Shown: positions 36,291 to 47,343 of the stretch, piece after piece | Numbering within the stretch: position 1 is the stretch's first letter | Layout of the letters: every line of letters begins with the position of its first letter | Source of the DNA: Numida meleagris | Taxonomy: Eukaryota > Chordata > Aves > Galliformes > Numididae | Assembly (NCBI RefSeq): GCF_002078875.1 | Contig: NW_018364569.1 | Span: forward strand, 1-64,000 | Direction of reading: 5' to 3' | Length of the DNA: 64,000 bases | Program-made: the position numbers and the translations under genes | The notes under the pieces: generated by a model | What the model saw: the letters and a program-made list of their open reading frames with translations, nothing else | Database searches by the model: none | What the model was told of the DNA's origin: nothing

Positions 36291-38203
36291 AACAATCTGT
36301 AATACCTGTTCTATTTGACAGAAGTTATATTTATGTTATTATATTAGCAGTTCTTCAAGTAGGGGTAAGATGCTGTCAGTAACTATATCTTTTGACACAT
36401 GGAGAGCAACACTGTTTTGTGATATCTGTAATGTGATGAGTCATTCTAGCATAAATCAGTGAAAACACTGTAAGAGTTCATCACAGAGATCAACTACAAG
36501 CAGTATTATGCAGAAAGTAATGTGTTTTTCTATTATTTGATTGTATCAAGAGAATTACTGAAAGCTCAGAGAAACTACAGCAACCTGTCTGCTAATTTGT
36601 GTATTAAAAATAAGAGGAAGAGTCACAACTGATGCTGAAATTACTCTTATTACACATAATTAATATAGTGAAATAAATTAGCAACTGTGCAAACCAGACG
36701 AAGAAGGCAAAAATGAATTTTTTTTTTCAGGCTGTAACATCAAAGTCTTTTGAAGAAGGCAGCTACCATGGTATTCTGAGATGACCATGCACACAATGGA
36801 CAGAGCTACTACAGCCCAATCCCACAGTCACAGCTGCATCTGCTTATGGTGCAGCATCTCACCAAGCTTTCTTCCAGGGCAGAGAATTCCCCAGAAATTT
36901 AGAGAAACAGCTCCAGAAATTAGTTCATTTTACTTTGGTGTATAATATTTAGATAAGGTAATGTATTTCCTTCCACTCACAAAGCACCTTCTGGAAGACA
37001 CACTGACCATAGAGAATGAGAACAGTACTGACAGACATATTGTATATTCCCATCTTAGTTCACCTCCAAAATTTGGATGCAATCACATAAAATCATTTAG
37101 TGTTTGGATGTTTAAAGGGTGAAATGAATGCCCTGTCTCAAGTGAGGATAAATAGAAAGTCAGTTCTGTGTTAAACTCCATCCAACACTGTCAGCCTGTA
37201 CTGTCTGGAAAAGCTGCAGTCTCTCATTGCTGCAAACTCTTATTTTTTATTCGGTTGAACAGAAAAGTTGCATTCCAAAAGGTTCCCAAACAAAAACTTG
37301 ATGATTGAATTTACCACGTAACACTTGTATAAACACATCTATGCAAAGTAAGTGCCACTATGACTTGTTTTGAGCAAATATCAGCAGTGACTAAGGTTCA
37401 TGTGGGCTGCCCTCACAACAATACTGTAATTTGTTAAGAGCAAATGTAACTAAATGAAGGAAGATCTGAGTATTTCAGAAGGGCATTTTCAAATTTTGTG
37501 GCAGTATGTGTTGCCAAGGTAACCTTATCTTTTGCCTGAGCCTGGTCAGGGAGGATAGATATCAAATAATGTAGATTAGTGCATAAAATATGCTTAACAC
37601 TAAAAGTAGGAAGTAGAACAAATTGAAATAAATACAATAAGATTTATCAAATGTATTTATGATACAGATTATGGACAACAACAATATACCAGTAAACAAC
37701 ATAAAACATAAAAATTTATCAGACATTAATAGCAAGCTGTTATCACAATAATTATATTCTAATTCAGCTTGTATGAAGTAATGGATATAATGTGCCATAC
37801 TGCAGCACAGAGTAGATTGAATTGGCTTTTTCTTCTTTGTCTTGAATAGCACATGGAAGAATCATTATTCTGTTGCAGCATGCCAGCTTCTATTTATGGA
37901 TTGTCATCTTTTTTTCCTAACAATTCATCTCAAGATGTGTCATAAAAGAGAACCTTCCAGATGTATACTGGAAATATTCTTTCAAAAATGTGCCACTATC
38001 TTTTCCATACTGTTGTTTCTAAAGGTCTGGAGAGGTCTTAAGTGAAGAAACATTCTAAAAAATGTTATCTGATTTAAACACTATATGCCTTATTGGAAAT
38101 TATCCAGAATACACCATTAAACTTTAGTTACAGATTTATTTTGCATATTAATTCTGAAGATACATTGAGAGAAGACACCCAGTACTTTCACCCATCCTGT
38201 GTC
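36291..38203. other. AT-rich DNA without recognised genes
   Basis: Ordinary AT-rich sequence. The 96-codon minus-strand frame at 37562-37852 is rich in Ile, Leu, Phe and Tyr because of its base composition and is not a credible protein. Confidence 0.45.
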
Positions 38204-38776
38204 TGTCTTGATTTCAGGTGGGACAGGATTGATTTTCTTCATAGAGCCTGGTATGATGCTGTGTTTTGGTTTCAGGAGAAAAAGAATGTGATAACACACT
38301 GATGTTTTAGTTGTTGCTGAGCAGTGCTGTACAGAGCAAAGGACGTCTCAGTTTTTCAGCTTCTTGTACGGTCCTGCTAGTGGGGGAGGTTGGGGGACAT
38401 GAGGAGCTGAACCAGGGCAGCTGACCCAAAATGGCCAAAGGAATACTCCATACCATCTGACTTAATGTGAGGAAACTATAAGGCTGAGGGGAGTTGGCCC
38501 AGGGTCAGCTGCTGCCCTGGGACAGTCTGAGTGTTGGTCAGTGGATGGTGAGCCATTGCATTATGTCACTTGTTTTGTTTCATATATGTATATTGTCTTT
38601 ACTCTTATTTTTCTTTCCCTTTTCCATCTTAAATGGTTTTATCTCAACCTATGAGTTCTACTTTTTTTTTTTTCTTTTTTTTTTTCCCAGTTATCTTCCC
38701 CATCCCACTGGGAAGTGTGGGAGAGTGAGTTAAAGGCTGTGTGGTGCTGATTAGCTTGCTGGGTTAAACCACAACA
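38204..38776 (-). mobile_element. Solo LTR of an avian endogenous retrovirus (ERVL-like)
   Basis: A 573-base LTR reading leftwards. On the minus strand it begins TGTTGTGGTTTAACCCAGC and ends in CTGAAATCAAGACA, so it has TG...CA ends. I recall this start, the later block about a -CCCACTGGGA- stem and the TTTGGCCATTTTGGGTCAGC block from a widespread bird LTR family. Flanks GTGTC (38199-38203) and ATGTC (38777-38781) agree at four of five bases, consistent with an aged 5-bp target duplication. No internal viral genes remain. The class is inferred from memory and the 5-base duplication. Confidence 0.75.
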
Positions 38777-41090
38777 ATGTCTTTTTCAAGAAGAGTGTAG
38801 TATGTGTGTTCAGACCTGACTCCATTGAAATAAGCAGATCCCTCCTTTTAAGTACTATTTAGGTAACCTTTTTAATCAGCACTGATAATTCTCATTGCTT
38901 CTAGCCTGAAGTTAGAGCAAGTCTAGTTTAGATATTAAAGCTTAGATGTTAGCAGGATCAAAAATTCAACAGGTACTTTTTAATTTCTAAAACAGAGACA
39001 TTCCCCATCCTCATCAATCTTAATGTAATAGGTTCTAGGGCTTTGGAAAAGTATAGCAAGTGATAAACTCCAATTTTGCTTACAAAATATTACATTTCAG
39101 CCATCATTTCCCTTTTATCTATTAATATACTTTCATTAAATAGCTTTAAATATGTGGTAGTTCAAATAGTATGAAACAATAAGCAGCCAGCCACTACCTC
39201 ATAGTGTCAGTTATTTGCCAGTAGGAAGTTTCTGACCAAAAGTTGCTTGGACACTATAATTTATGTTTGATTTACCTTGTTTTTCTAAACCTCAAACTAG
39301 CTATCTAATCAGGTTTGTCATAACATACATGACATTACTGGCTATCTTCCCAGCACTCCTCTCCCCAGTCTAATTGTCCATTTTCTTGTCACAAGTAACC
39401 AGCTGTGATCTATGGCAGGAAATAGTTACATCTCCAGGGCATGGCCTTTTCATTTTCACTTGGTTATGAAATACATTCTTTTCAGGATTAAATTCCAAGG
39501 CCAAAAAAAGTCTCCATTTTTCATCAAAGCTAATTTACTCAACCTCCATGAAATTTCCTCAGTCATTTCCCTCTTGTGGCTCACAGTCAACATACACATT
39601 AAAATAAAAATACCCATTTAGAATTTTGTTTCTTACTGCTTTATGTTTTTTTTTTTTCAGCTTTCTAGTTCACTTATTTACACACAAGCTGATCTTTGTT
39701 CACACACACGTAAACTGAACTCACACCTTTAGGTCTTCTAGATCTCGACCTCTAGATCTTCCAAAGCAGCTAACACACCTACTTGGCCTTCCGCATGCTG
39801 AGTAAATGTTTCTAAATTCCTCTATTGAAGCTTAAGCTTTTTTATGGCAGGATTTACACAAGTTTAAAGGCTCTAAAGAAGCCTTTATATTGAACTAGAT
39901 ACTACTGCAAAATAAGTAGGTTACATCTTGTTAGATTTTGTAACTTATTCACAGAAATGAGAGCTTTCCTTCAGCGTTGCAGCAAAAAATGGCTGTATTC
40001 GTATGTCACTTCTTTTATCTAACTGGAAGATGAAATAGCTTGCACCAGAAATACTCTGGGATACACAATTTAAGGACAAATTAAGGGATGCAACCTCAGT
40101 TGGAGTAATTAATCCTCAGCTGATCAGCAAAACCAAAGAAAGCTCCTGTGGTCAAGGCATGACAGTTGCTCTACTTATTGGACAAATGCCACAAATTTCC
40201 AGAATAATTTTGAATGAGTGTTTGCCTCAGAGGGATGGATGGATAATCGTGCATGAATTTGTTGAAGACCTTATTTCAGATGAATTTCAATGAGTTGTTA
40301 AAATCTTCTGGGAAATAAGAGAATGAGTTAGTGTCTTACATGGTAACTAAACTGGCCAAGCATTGTCTGCTTTGTATTTTGTAATCTTTGATAGAAGCAG
40401 AACCATAATAGCTCCATCATGTGAAGAACTGAAATAAGCAATCTCATGAGATGACTCTCTCAAACCAGGGAGTGCTGATATTACAAACTGTAAGAACAAT
40501 GCTTCAGAAAGTATGCGTACTCTTAATCTGTCCTGTAAGGGTTCCTCTGTCATGAGCATTACACGTATTTTTAATGTAATATTACCATACTACTATGACA
40601 CTATCCCATTATTATTATTATTAATTATTTTAATTCAATTATGCCATGGATCCATGCTGCAAATAAGCTAGTGCAATGAAGCTAGTTTTCACTACAGTTT
40701 GTATGATGTTTTTATAACCTAATATAACAGTCTTACTGTTAAATCTGGGTATGATTTCATATTTGCCATTAATGTAATATAGAAATTTTACTTTTATTAG
40801 AGCAAAAATATTTTTAAAACACATAATTGCATGGTTAGGGTGACTGGTGGTGTGGGTTGAGAAGTATCTGCAATGTCATATAATGAGACAGTCTTTTCTA
40901 TTTCATTCAAATATACTCTGCATATTGTGAGTCACCTACTTCCTAACAAATGAAATTTGTTTTCAGAATTAGTTCCAGTCTACCTTTGGGACAAATACCC
41001 ATATTAAATAATAAATTATCACTAAGAGATCTGAATTGACATTTGACACTTAATGACAGAAAGAGCTTCTGGCATGAATTCTGGCATTCT
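38777..41090. other. AT-rich DNA without recognised genes
   Basis: Nothing recognised. It includes a small TCTAGATCT repeat near 39740-39765 and an ATT triplet run near 40610-40625. Confidence 0.45.
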
Positions 41091-42838
41091 TTACTGGACG
41101 TGGATGGGAATGTGGCCACTGAGGACAATGAAAAGGTTGAGGTTCTCAATGCCTTCTTTACGTCTGTCTTTAAAAGCCAGACTAGTTGTCCTCAGAGTAC
41201 TCTACTCTCTGACCTGGAAGTCTCTGATGGGGAGCAGAATAAACCCCCCATGATTCAGGAGGAAATGGTCAGAGACCTACTACTCCACCTGGACTGCCAC
41301 AAGTCCATGGGGCTGGACGAGATCCACCCAAGAGTACTGAGGGAGCTCGCAGAGGAGATAGCCAAGCCGCTTTCCATCATCTATCAGCGTTCCTGGTCAA
41401 CTGGAGAAGTCCCAGAAGAGTGGAGACTTGCCAATGTGACTCACATCTACAAGAACGGTCGTAGGGAGGATCCAGGGAACTACAGGCCTGTCAGCCTGAC
41501 CTTGGTGCCAGGGAAGGTTATGGAGAAGATTGTCCTGAGGGAGATAATGTGGCATTTGCAGGACAACCAGTGGATCAGGCCCAGCCAGCATGGGTTTGTG
41601 AAGGGCAGGTCCTGCTTGACCAACCTGATCTCCTTCTACGATCGAGTGACCCACCTGGTGGATGAAGGGAAGGCTGTTGATGTGGTCTATCTAGACTTCA
41701 GCAAAGCCTTTGACACTGTCTCCCACAGGATTCTCCTGGAGAAACTGACAGCCCGTGGCTTGGACAGGTACACTCTTTGCTGGGTAAGGAGCTGGCTGGA
41801 GGGCCGGGCCCAGAGAGTGGTGGTGAATGGAGTTAAATCCAGCTGGCAACAAGTCATAAGTGGTGCTCCCCAAGGGTCGGTGGTGGGGCCTGTCCTTTTC
41901 AATATCTTCATTGATGACCTGGATGAGGGCATCGAGAGCACCCTCATTAAGTTTGCAGATGACACCAAGCTGGCAGGAAGTGTCAATCTGCCAGAGGGTA
42001 GCGAGGCCCTACAGAGAGATCTGGACAGGCTGGATCTCTGGGCTGAAGCCAATGGGATGAGGTTCAACAAGACCAAGTGCCGGGTCCTGCACTTTGGCCG
42101 CAACAACCCCAGGCAACGCTGCAGGCTTGGGGCAGAGTGGCTGGAAGATTGTGTGGAGGAAACAGACCTGGGGGTATTGGTCGATGCTCGGCTGAGCATG
42201 AGCTAGCAGTGTGCTCAGGTGGCCAAGAAGGCCAATGGCATCCTGGCTTGTATCAGAAATAGTGCTACCAGTAGGAGTAGGGAAGTCATTGTCCCTCTGT
42301 ACTCAGCCCTGGTGAGGCCGCACCTGGATTGCTGTGTCCAGTTTTGGGCCCCTCACTGCAAGAAAGACATTGAGGCCCTGGAGCGTGCTCAGAGGAGGGC
42401 GACGAAGCTGGTGAGGGGTCTGGAGCACAGGCCTTATGAGGAGCGGCTGAGGGAGCTGGGATTGTTCAGTCTGGAGAAGAGGAGGCTCTGGGGAGACCTT
42501 ATCGCTCTCTATAACTACCTGAAGGGAGATTGTAGCGAGCTGGGGGTCAGCCTCTTCTCTCTTGTAACTAGTGACAGGACAAGGGGGAATGGCCTCAAGT
42601 TGCGCCAGGGGAGATTTAGGCTGGACATTAGGAAATTCTTCTCTTCTGAAAGAGTGGTCAGGCGCTGGAATGGGTTGCCCAGGGAGGTGGTAGAGTCACC
42701 GTCCCTGGAGGTGTTCAAGAAACATTTAGATATAGCGTTGAGAGACATGGTTTAGTGGGGTTATTGGTGGTAGGTGGATGGTTGGACTGGATGATCTTGT
42801 AGGTCTTTTCCAACCTTGCTAATTCTATGATTCTATGA
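41091..42838 (+). mobile_element. CR1 LINE with nearly intact reverse transcriptase, one premature stop
   Basis: The best preserved CR1 here. It is 5'-truncated: the endonuclease and 5' UTR are absent. The frame runs from about 41091 to the stop near 42753 and encodes the reverse transcriptase used for target-primed insertion. Landmarks in order: [66 protein letters not shown] (motif A with its Asp), [30 protein letters not shown] (motif C with the FADD catalytic pair), [12 protein letters not shown], then the C-terminal FRLDIRKFF and [14 protein letters not shown]. The only lesion seen is TAG at 42204-42206 where related copies have CAG (Gln); the same frame continues unbroken afterwards. 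The 3' UTR ends with two octamers at about 42822-42837. Confidence 0.96.
42204..42206 (+). other. In-frame amber stop in CR1 RT frame
   Basis: TAG within SMS-stop-QC. Other copies in this window (2515-2528 and 46702-46713) read MSQQC, so a single C-to-T change explains it. Confidence 0.9.
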
Positions 42839-42930
42839 ATTCAGCATGACCAAAGTAAATCCATTAAATATAGGTGATAGCAGATAGAAAAAGAAAGTTT
42901 CAATTTCTTTTTCACTTTCAGAAAGAAGAA

Positions 42931-42985
42931 TCTTAAAAAACAAGGCACAATCTTCTTAAAATTGCTCAACCTTTCACCTACCTAG
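42931..42985 (+). repeat. 55-bp direct repeat, left copy, beside solo LTR
   Basis: Begins TCTTAAAAAACAAGG and ends CCTAG. It matches 43512-43566 at 53 of 55 positions. It ends within 0-3 bases of the LTR start. Confidence 0.95.
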
Positions 42986-43511
42986 TGCTGTAGTAGGCGA
43001 TAAGCGAGGCACTTGGGTATGTGATGCGGAAAGCCCCTCCCATGCTGTAACGGGCAAGGACGAACTGTCCTCAGAGAAACGTAAACAACGTGAAGGAACT
43101 TATCTGTGGAAAATACGAAGGACAGATAATCGCAACCAACAACAAGTTGCTCAGCAAGTATTAAGCAGTCCCACCCATCGACCAGGAGCAGTCATGCTGA
43201 TTCAGTATCTCATGTATGGCGTGTGCCGTAAGAATGATTGAACAAAGGATACGTGACTAAACCATGGATTGATGGAATGACGTGCGCACAGATGTTATCA
43301 GTACTAACGGAGATGTATTTAAAGGCCTTTTACGACCCTAATAAATGCCATTTTGCTGGCATTTACATATCATATTTATATTATCATATTGATGTGTAAA
43401 TGCAGCGGGTGGTCGGGGACGGGAAGAAGTCCTTGTGGGCAGGGCGACAAGTTACAAACGGAATATCGGATGTGGTGAAGACACAGTCTTCAAGTCTTCA
43501 CAGTCTTCAAG
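42986..43511 (+). mobile_element. Solo LTR, endogenous alpharetrovirus-like (EAV/ART-CH type, tentative)
   Basis: A GC-richer block that interrupts AT-rich DNA. It starts TGCTGTAGTAGGCG (a TG start at 42986 or 42989) and ends in CTTCA-type sequence at 43492-43511, like the TGTAGT...CTTCA ends of avian alpharetroviral LTRs. Promoter-like parts lie in the right order: GTATTTAAAG as a TATA-like box at 43315-43324 and AATAAA at 43340-43345. A stem of 12 matches in 13 (43359-43371 with 43391-43403) follows in the expected R/U5 area. The end is blurred by a 17-base tandem (CAGTCTTCAAGTCTT units, 43484-43516). No internal viral genes are seen. Confidence 0.65.
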
Positions 43512-43566
43512 TCTTAAAAAACAAGGTACAATCTTCTTAAAATTGCTCAACCTTTCACTTACCTAG
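43512..43566 (+). repeat. 55-bp direct repeat, right copy, beside solo LTR
   Basis: Second copy of the segment at 42931-42985, with two C/T differences. Confidence 0.95.
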
Positions 43567-46140
43567 ATATGTGCTATAAATAATTCTGCAGATGTTACTG
43601 ATCATAGTAATTCTAATATCCGTATATTGATTCTTGAATACAAGCAAAGGTGCATGCTTGCCAAAGATGGTTTAAAGACCCAGTTGTAGAAGCTGCTTTA
43701 TCTAAGACATATTTAATAGAAGACAAGAAGAAATGTAACACAGAGATGTAAGAGTATGTTTTTAATAAAACTCTGCATCTATTGATTGGCAAATACATAG
43801 GTGACAGGTAACTTCTGAAAACATGGATTTATATACATGCTTACCTCGTGATATTTAGGAGGTACCAAAGCATGATTTGCTTTTGTTTTGATTATTAATT
43901 TGAAATTAATAGTTGCTTCTAATGAAGTCAATAAAAGCTTTGCTCTTTTTACACATAGTTGACCTAGACTACAGATGTGATGTTGAACTGTTAGATATTG
44001 AAGCCACCAAGAATCTAAAATCCAGAAAAGTACTTTATCTTCTGTATATGCAGATACATAAATATGAAACAATTTGGCTTATTGATCAAAATATTTATTT
44101 TTCTTCTTCTTCCCATAGTGAAGAAATGTAATTGATATATTCATTAAGCTACAATATCCCTAAAGATAATTTTGAGAGGACCAGAGGTATATATTTGCCG
44201 ATCATTATCAACTGTAACACTGCAAAATTTACTGTTAGAAAGTATTATTTTAAACTCTGAAGTTTTAGTCATTTTATATTCTTTTGACCTAAGATGATGA
44301 TTGAAAAAATACTGAGGTCATCAAAACATTTCCCTTTGTCTTAAGTTGCATATGGAAATACAACTTGGGATTTGGCCATGATACCTGTAAAATCATTTAA
44401 CATGAAGATCAGAAAACCTGGATTCTATTCTTCTTGAGTTGATACAATCCAAAATGAAAGCAAAACACATTATTCTTTAAAAGATGTTAAGTGCATTTGG
44501 CAATGTGATTTACAAATTCTCTTGCTAAATGAATTTTAGTGATATTTAAATAGTAATTACTTATTAATAATACCTCTCCATATCAAATATGTATTAATTA
44601 TCACACATGGCAATTTCAATGGTTCTTCTGTATTCTTTAATAAGTGTTGACCTGTCACTAGCTTAATTAGAAGGTGCTTGCTAAAAGTTAGCTCTTTTTG
44701 AAGTGGGAAAGTATGCTTTTTAATGAGTAGATTGCTATATTATTCTTCTTCTGCCCCTAGTGAAGTCTCTTGAGACAGCTGATTTACATTAAAGATTTGC
44801 TTTCTCAGTCTTTATAACTGGGAAAAGAAATGCCATGTAGCTTAAATGGAATTATTTATCGAAGGGAGAGATGAAATTTGTCTAGATGAGGAGAAGAAAA
44901 GTAAAGCATTATTGTACTGCAGTTCTTGTAGTGCTACATCATGGCAACACCCAAACCTACACAACGTGACTGAGGGGAGCTGAGATAGTTTATTGGGGAT
45001 GCAGAAATGGTTCACTGTCCATGAACAGCAAAATTAATTTTTAATATTAAATACATTGATTGCTCAGTGTAGCACCTCTAAAATTCTTTACACAAAGAAA
45101 ATGGGGGTTTTGATATGATCAGTTGTTAATGAGAATTGAACTGTTTGTAGTTGATATGATATATTGTGTCAGGGGGTTCAAAACTTGCATTTGGTGTTGA
45201 ATAACATTTTGTCCTCATATTCTAACAGCAGAAACTGATCATTCTTAAATGTTCATTGACTCTAAAATATCAGTAGAAAATTTACACTCTTGTTTCATTC
45301 TTATTTTTCTCAGAAAGAAATCTTCTCTGAGAAGCTTGAGCAATATATAGAAACTTCTTATAAATTGGATATGAAAAAAAGATCTGGAATAAATATTAAC
45401 TTTTGGACTTTCAAATAAGGTCAGATAAGTAGTTGTCAGTGGGACCTTCAAGTCACTGATTATTCCATCTCCTTTTAGGACCATGCAGAGTCTGTTCAAG
45501 ATCTAGCAATTGCAAGCTGAGATCATACGAAGTAAATTTGATTGATTACTGACCTTTCATCAAAGTATTTTAGAGAGGAAGATGCTGTAAAGAACATAAA
45601 GTACATGGAGTCTCTTAAAAAGGCTGAACAAACCTGAAATAGCCTGTCCCAGATTTTGCCATTATAAAAACCAAGTAGGAGGAACAAAATACTTTTTTGT
45701 CTTCTTGACTAGTGAAAGCAAATTTCATTTTTGCTGTGGTGAAGGACTGCTGTGGCAGTGTTGAGAAGAACTGTGAGTGAAGATCTCTCCTTGTCTTAAA
45801 TTCTGTAAGCTTTCAACTCTAATAACTAGTTTAACTTTATTTTTCTGTTTTTAGAAAGTACAGGATTTTCTGAAGCACCGCTCAAGAAATCTGTTCTGGT
45901 TTCCAGCTGATGATAGACTTACTGCCAGAAGAAAAGAGATGGACCTGGGTGTTCAAACAGTAGCTATGGCTGTACTGGGTCTCTGGCTGCCTGAACTGCC
46001 TGTGCTCACCACCACTTCTACCCACACATCCACAGGTCCGTGTGAATACATGTTAGTGTGTAGGTAGCATTGACTACTTTTATAGGAAGCTGGAATTTGA
46101 AAGAGTAAAGTAAGAACTAACGGCTACACATGTTACTTCT

Positions 46141-46200
46141 AATGTATTCTTATTTTATTTTATGTATTCTTATTTATTTAATGTATTCTTATTTTATTTG
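46141..46200 (+). repeat. Three-copy AT-rich tandem repeat
   Basis: Three units of about 20 bases, each starting ATGTATTCTTATTT and ending in TTTAT variants. Confidence 0.85.
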
Positions 46201-46322
46201 AACTGTGAAAAGAACACAAAAGAAAATAAACTTTGCGAGGGATATTGTCCTATTCTGCTGATTTTCTTAATCTTTTTAGTCATCTGAAACAGGAATCTGA
46301 AGGAGGAGAGTAGACAGATTGA

Positions 46323-46348
46323 CTGATGAAAAGATCACTTTTCATCAG
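46323..46348. repeat. Perfect 11-bp inverted repeat (hairpin)
   Basis: CTGATGAAAAG (46323-46333) pairs with CTTTTCATCAG (46338-46348) across the 4-base loop ATCA. Confidence 0.95.
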
Positions 46349-46446
46349 AAGACTGTAGTTTTTTCTGCCTAAATGACTATTTAAGTATTTTTGCATATGC
46401 TTAAGAACTTGGCAGGTATAAGTTTTAAAATAGTGAATGCATAACT

Positions 46447-47343
46447 AAATTAACTTATGCAGACGACACCAAGCTGAGTGGTGCAGTCGATACAGTAGGG
46501 GGAAGGGAAGCCATCCAGAGGGACCTGGACAGCCTGGAGAAGTGGGCCCATGTGAACCTAATGCTGTTCAACAAGGCCAAATGCAAGGTGCTGCACTTGA
46601 GCCGGGGCAATCCCAGGCATTTTTACAAAATGGGGGAAGATCTCCTTGAGAGCAGCCCTGTGGAGAAGGGCCTGGGTGTCCTGGTGGATGAGAACCTGGA
46701 CATGAGCCAGCAGTGTGCGCTGGCAGCCTGGAAGGCCAACTATGTTCTGGGCTGCATTAAAAGAGGAGTGGCCAGCAGGGAGAGGGAGGTGATTGTCCCC
46801 CTCTACTCAGCTCTTGTGGGGCCCCATCTGGAGTACTGCATCCAGGCCTGGGGCCCCCAGCACAAGAAAGATGTGGAGTTCTTGGAACGGGTCCAGAGGA
46901 GGGCCACCAAGATGATCAGATGGCTGTAGCTCCTCTGCTATGAACAAAGGTTGAGGGAACTGGGCTTGTTTAGCTTGGAGAAGAGAAGACTCCACGGAGA
47001 CCTCATTGTGGTCTTCCAATACTTGAAGGGAGCATGTAAACAGGAGGGGATATAACTGTTTACATGGGTGGATAGGGATGGGACAAGGGGGAATGGTTTT
47101 AAACTGAGACAGGGAGGTTTAGGTTAGATATTAGGAGCAAGTTTTTCACACAGAGAGTGATGATGCACTGGATCAGGTTGCCCAAGGAGGTTGTAGATGC
47201 CCCATCCCTGGAGGCATTCAAGGCCAGGCTGGACATGGCTCTGGGCAGCCTGGTCTAGTGGTTGGCGACTGCACTTAGCAGGGGGGTTGAGACTCGATGA
47301 TCCTTGAGGTCCTTTTCAACCCAGGCCATTCTATGATTCTATG
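46447..47343 (+). mobile_element. CR1 LINE fragment from RT motif C to 3' end
   Basis: Begins just before the catalytic motif ([10 protein letters not shown]) and continues as [79 protein letters not shown] and [11 protein letters not shown], followed by TAG at 46927-46929. The coding end FRLDI is preserved in another frame after indels. The 3' end has two octamers at 47328-47343. The [17 protein letters not shown] signature separates this subfamily from the [13 protein letters not shown] type at 41-43 kb. Confidence 0.95.

Larger units (their letters stand above)
43567..46446. other. AT-rich DNA without recognised genes
   Basis: Contains an unassigned open frame after a splice-acceptor-like site (45855-46067), the tandem at 46141-46200 and the hairpin at 46323-46348. 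No repeat family was otherwise recognised. Confidence 0.45.

Noticed and set aside
41687..42199. 170-codon minus-strand open frame
   Set aside because: Shadow of the CR1 reverse-transcriptase frame on the opposite strand.
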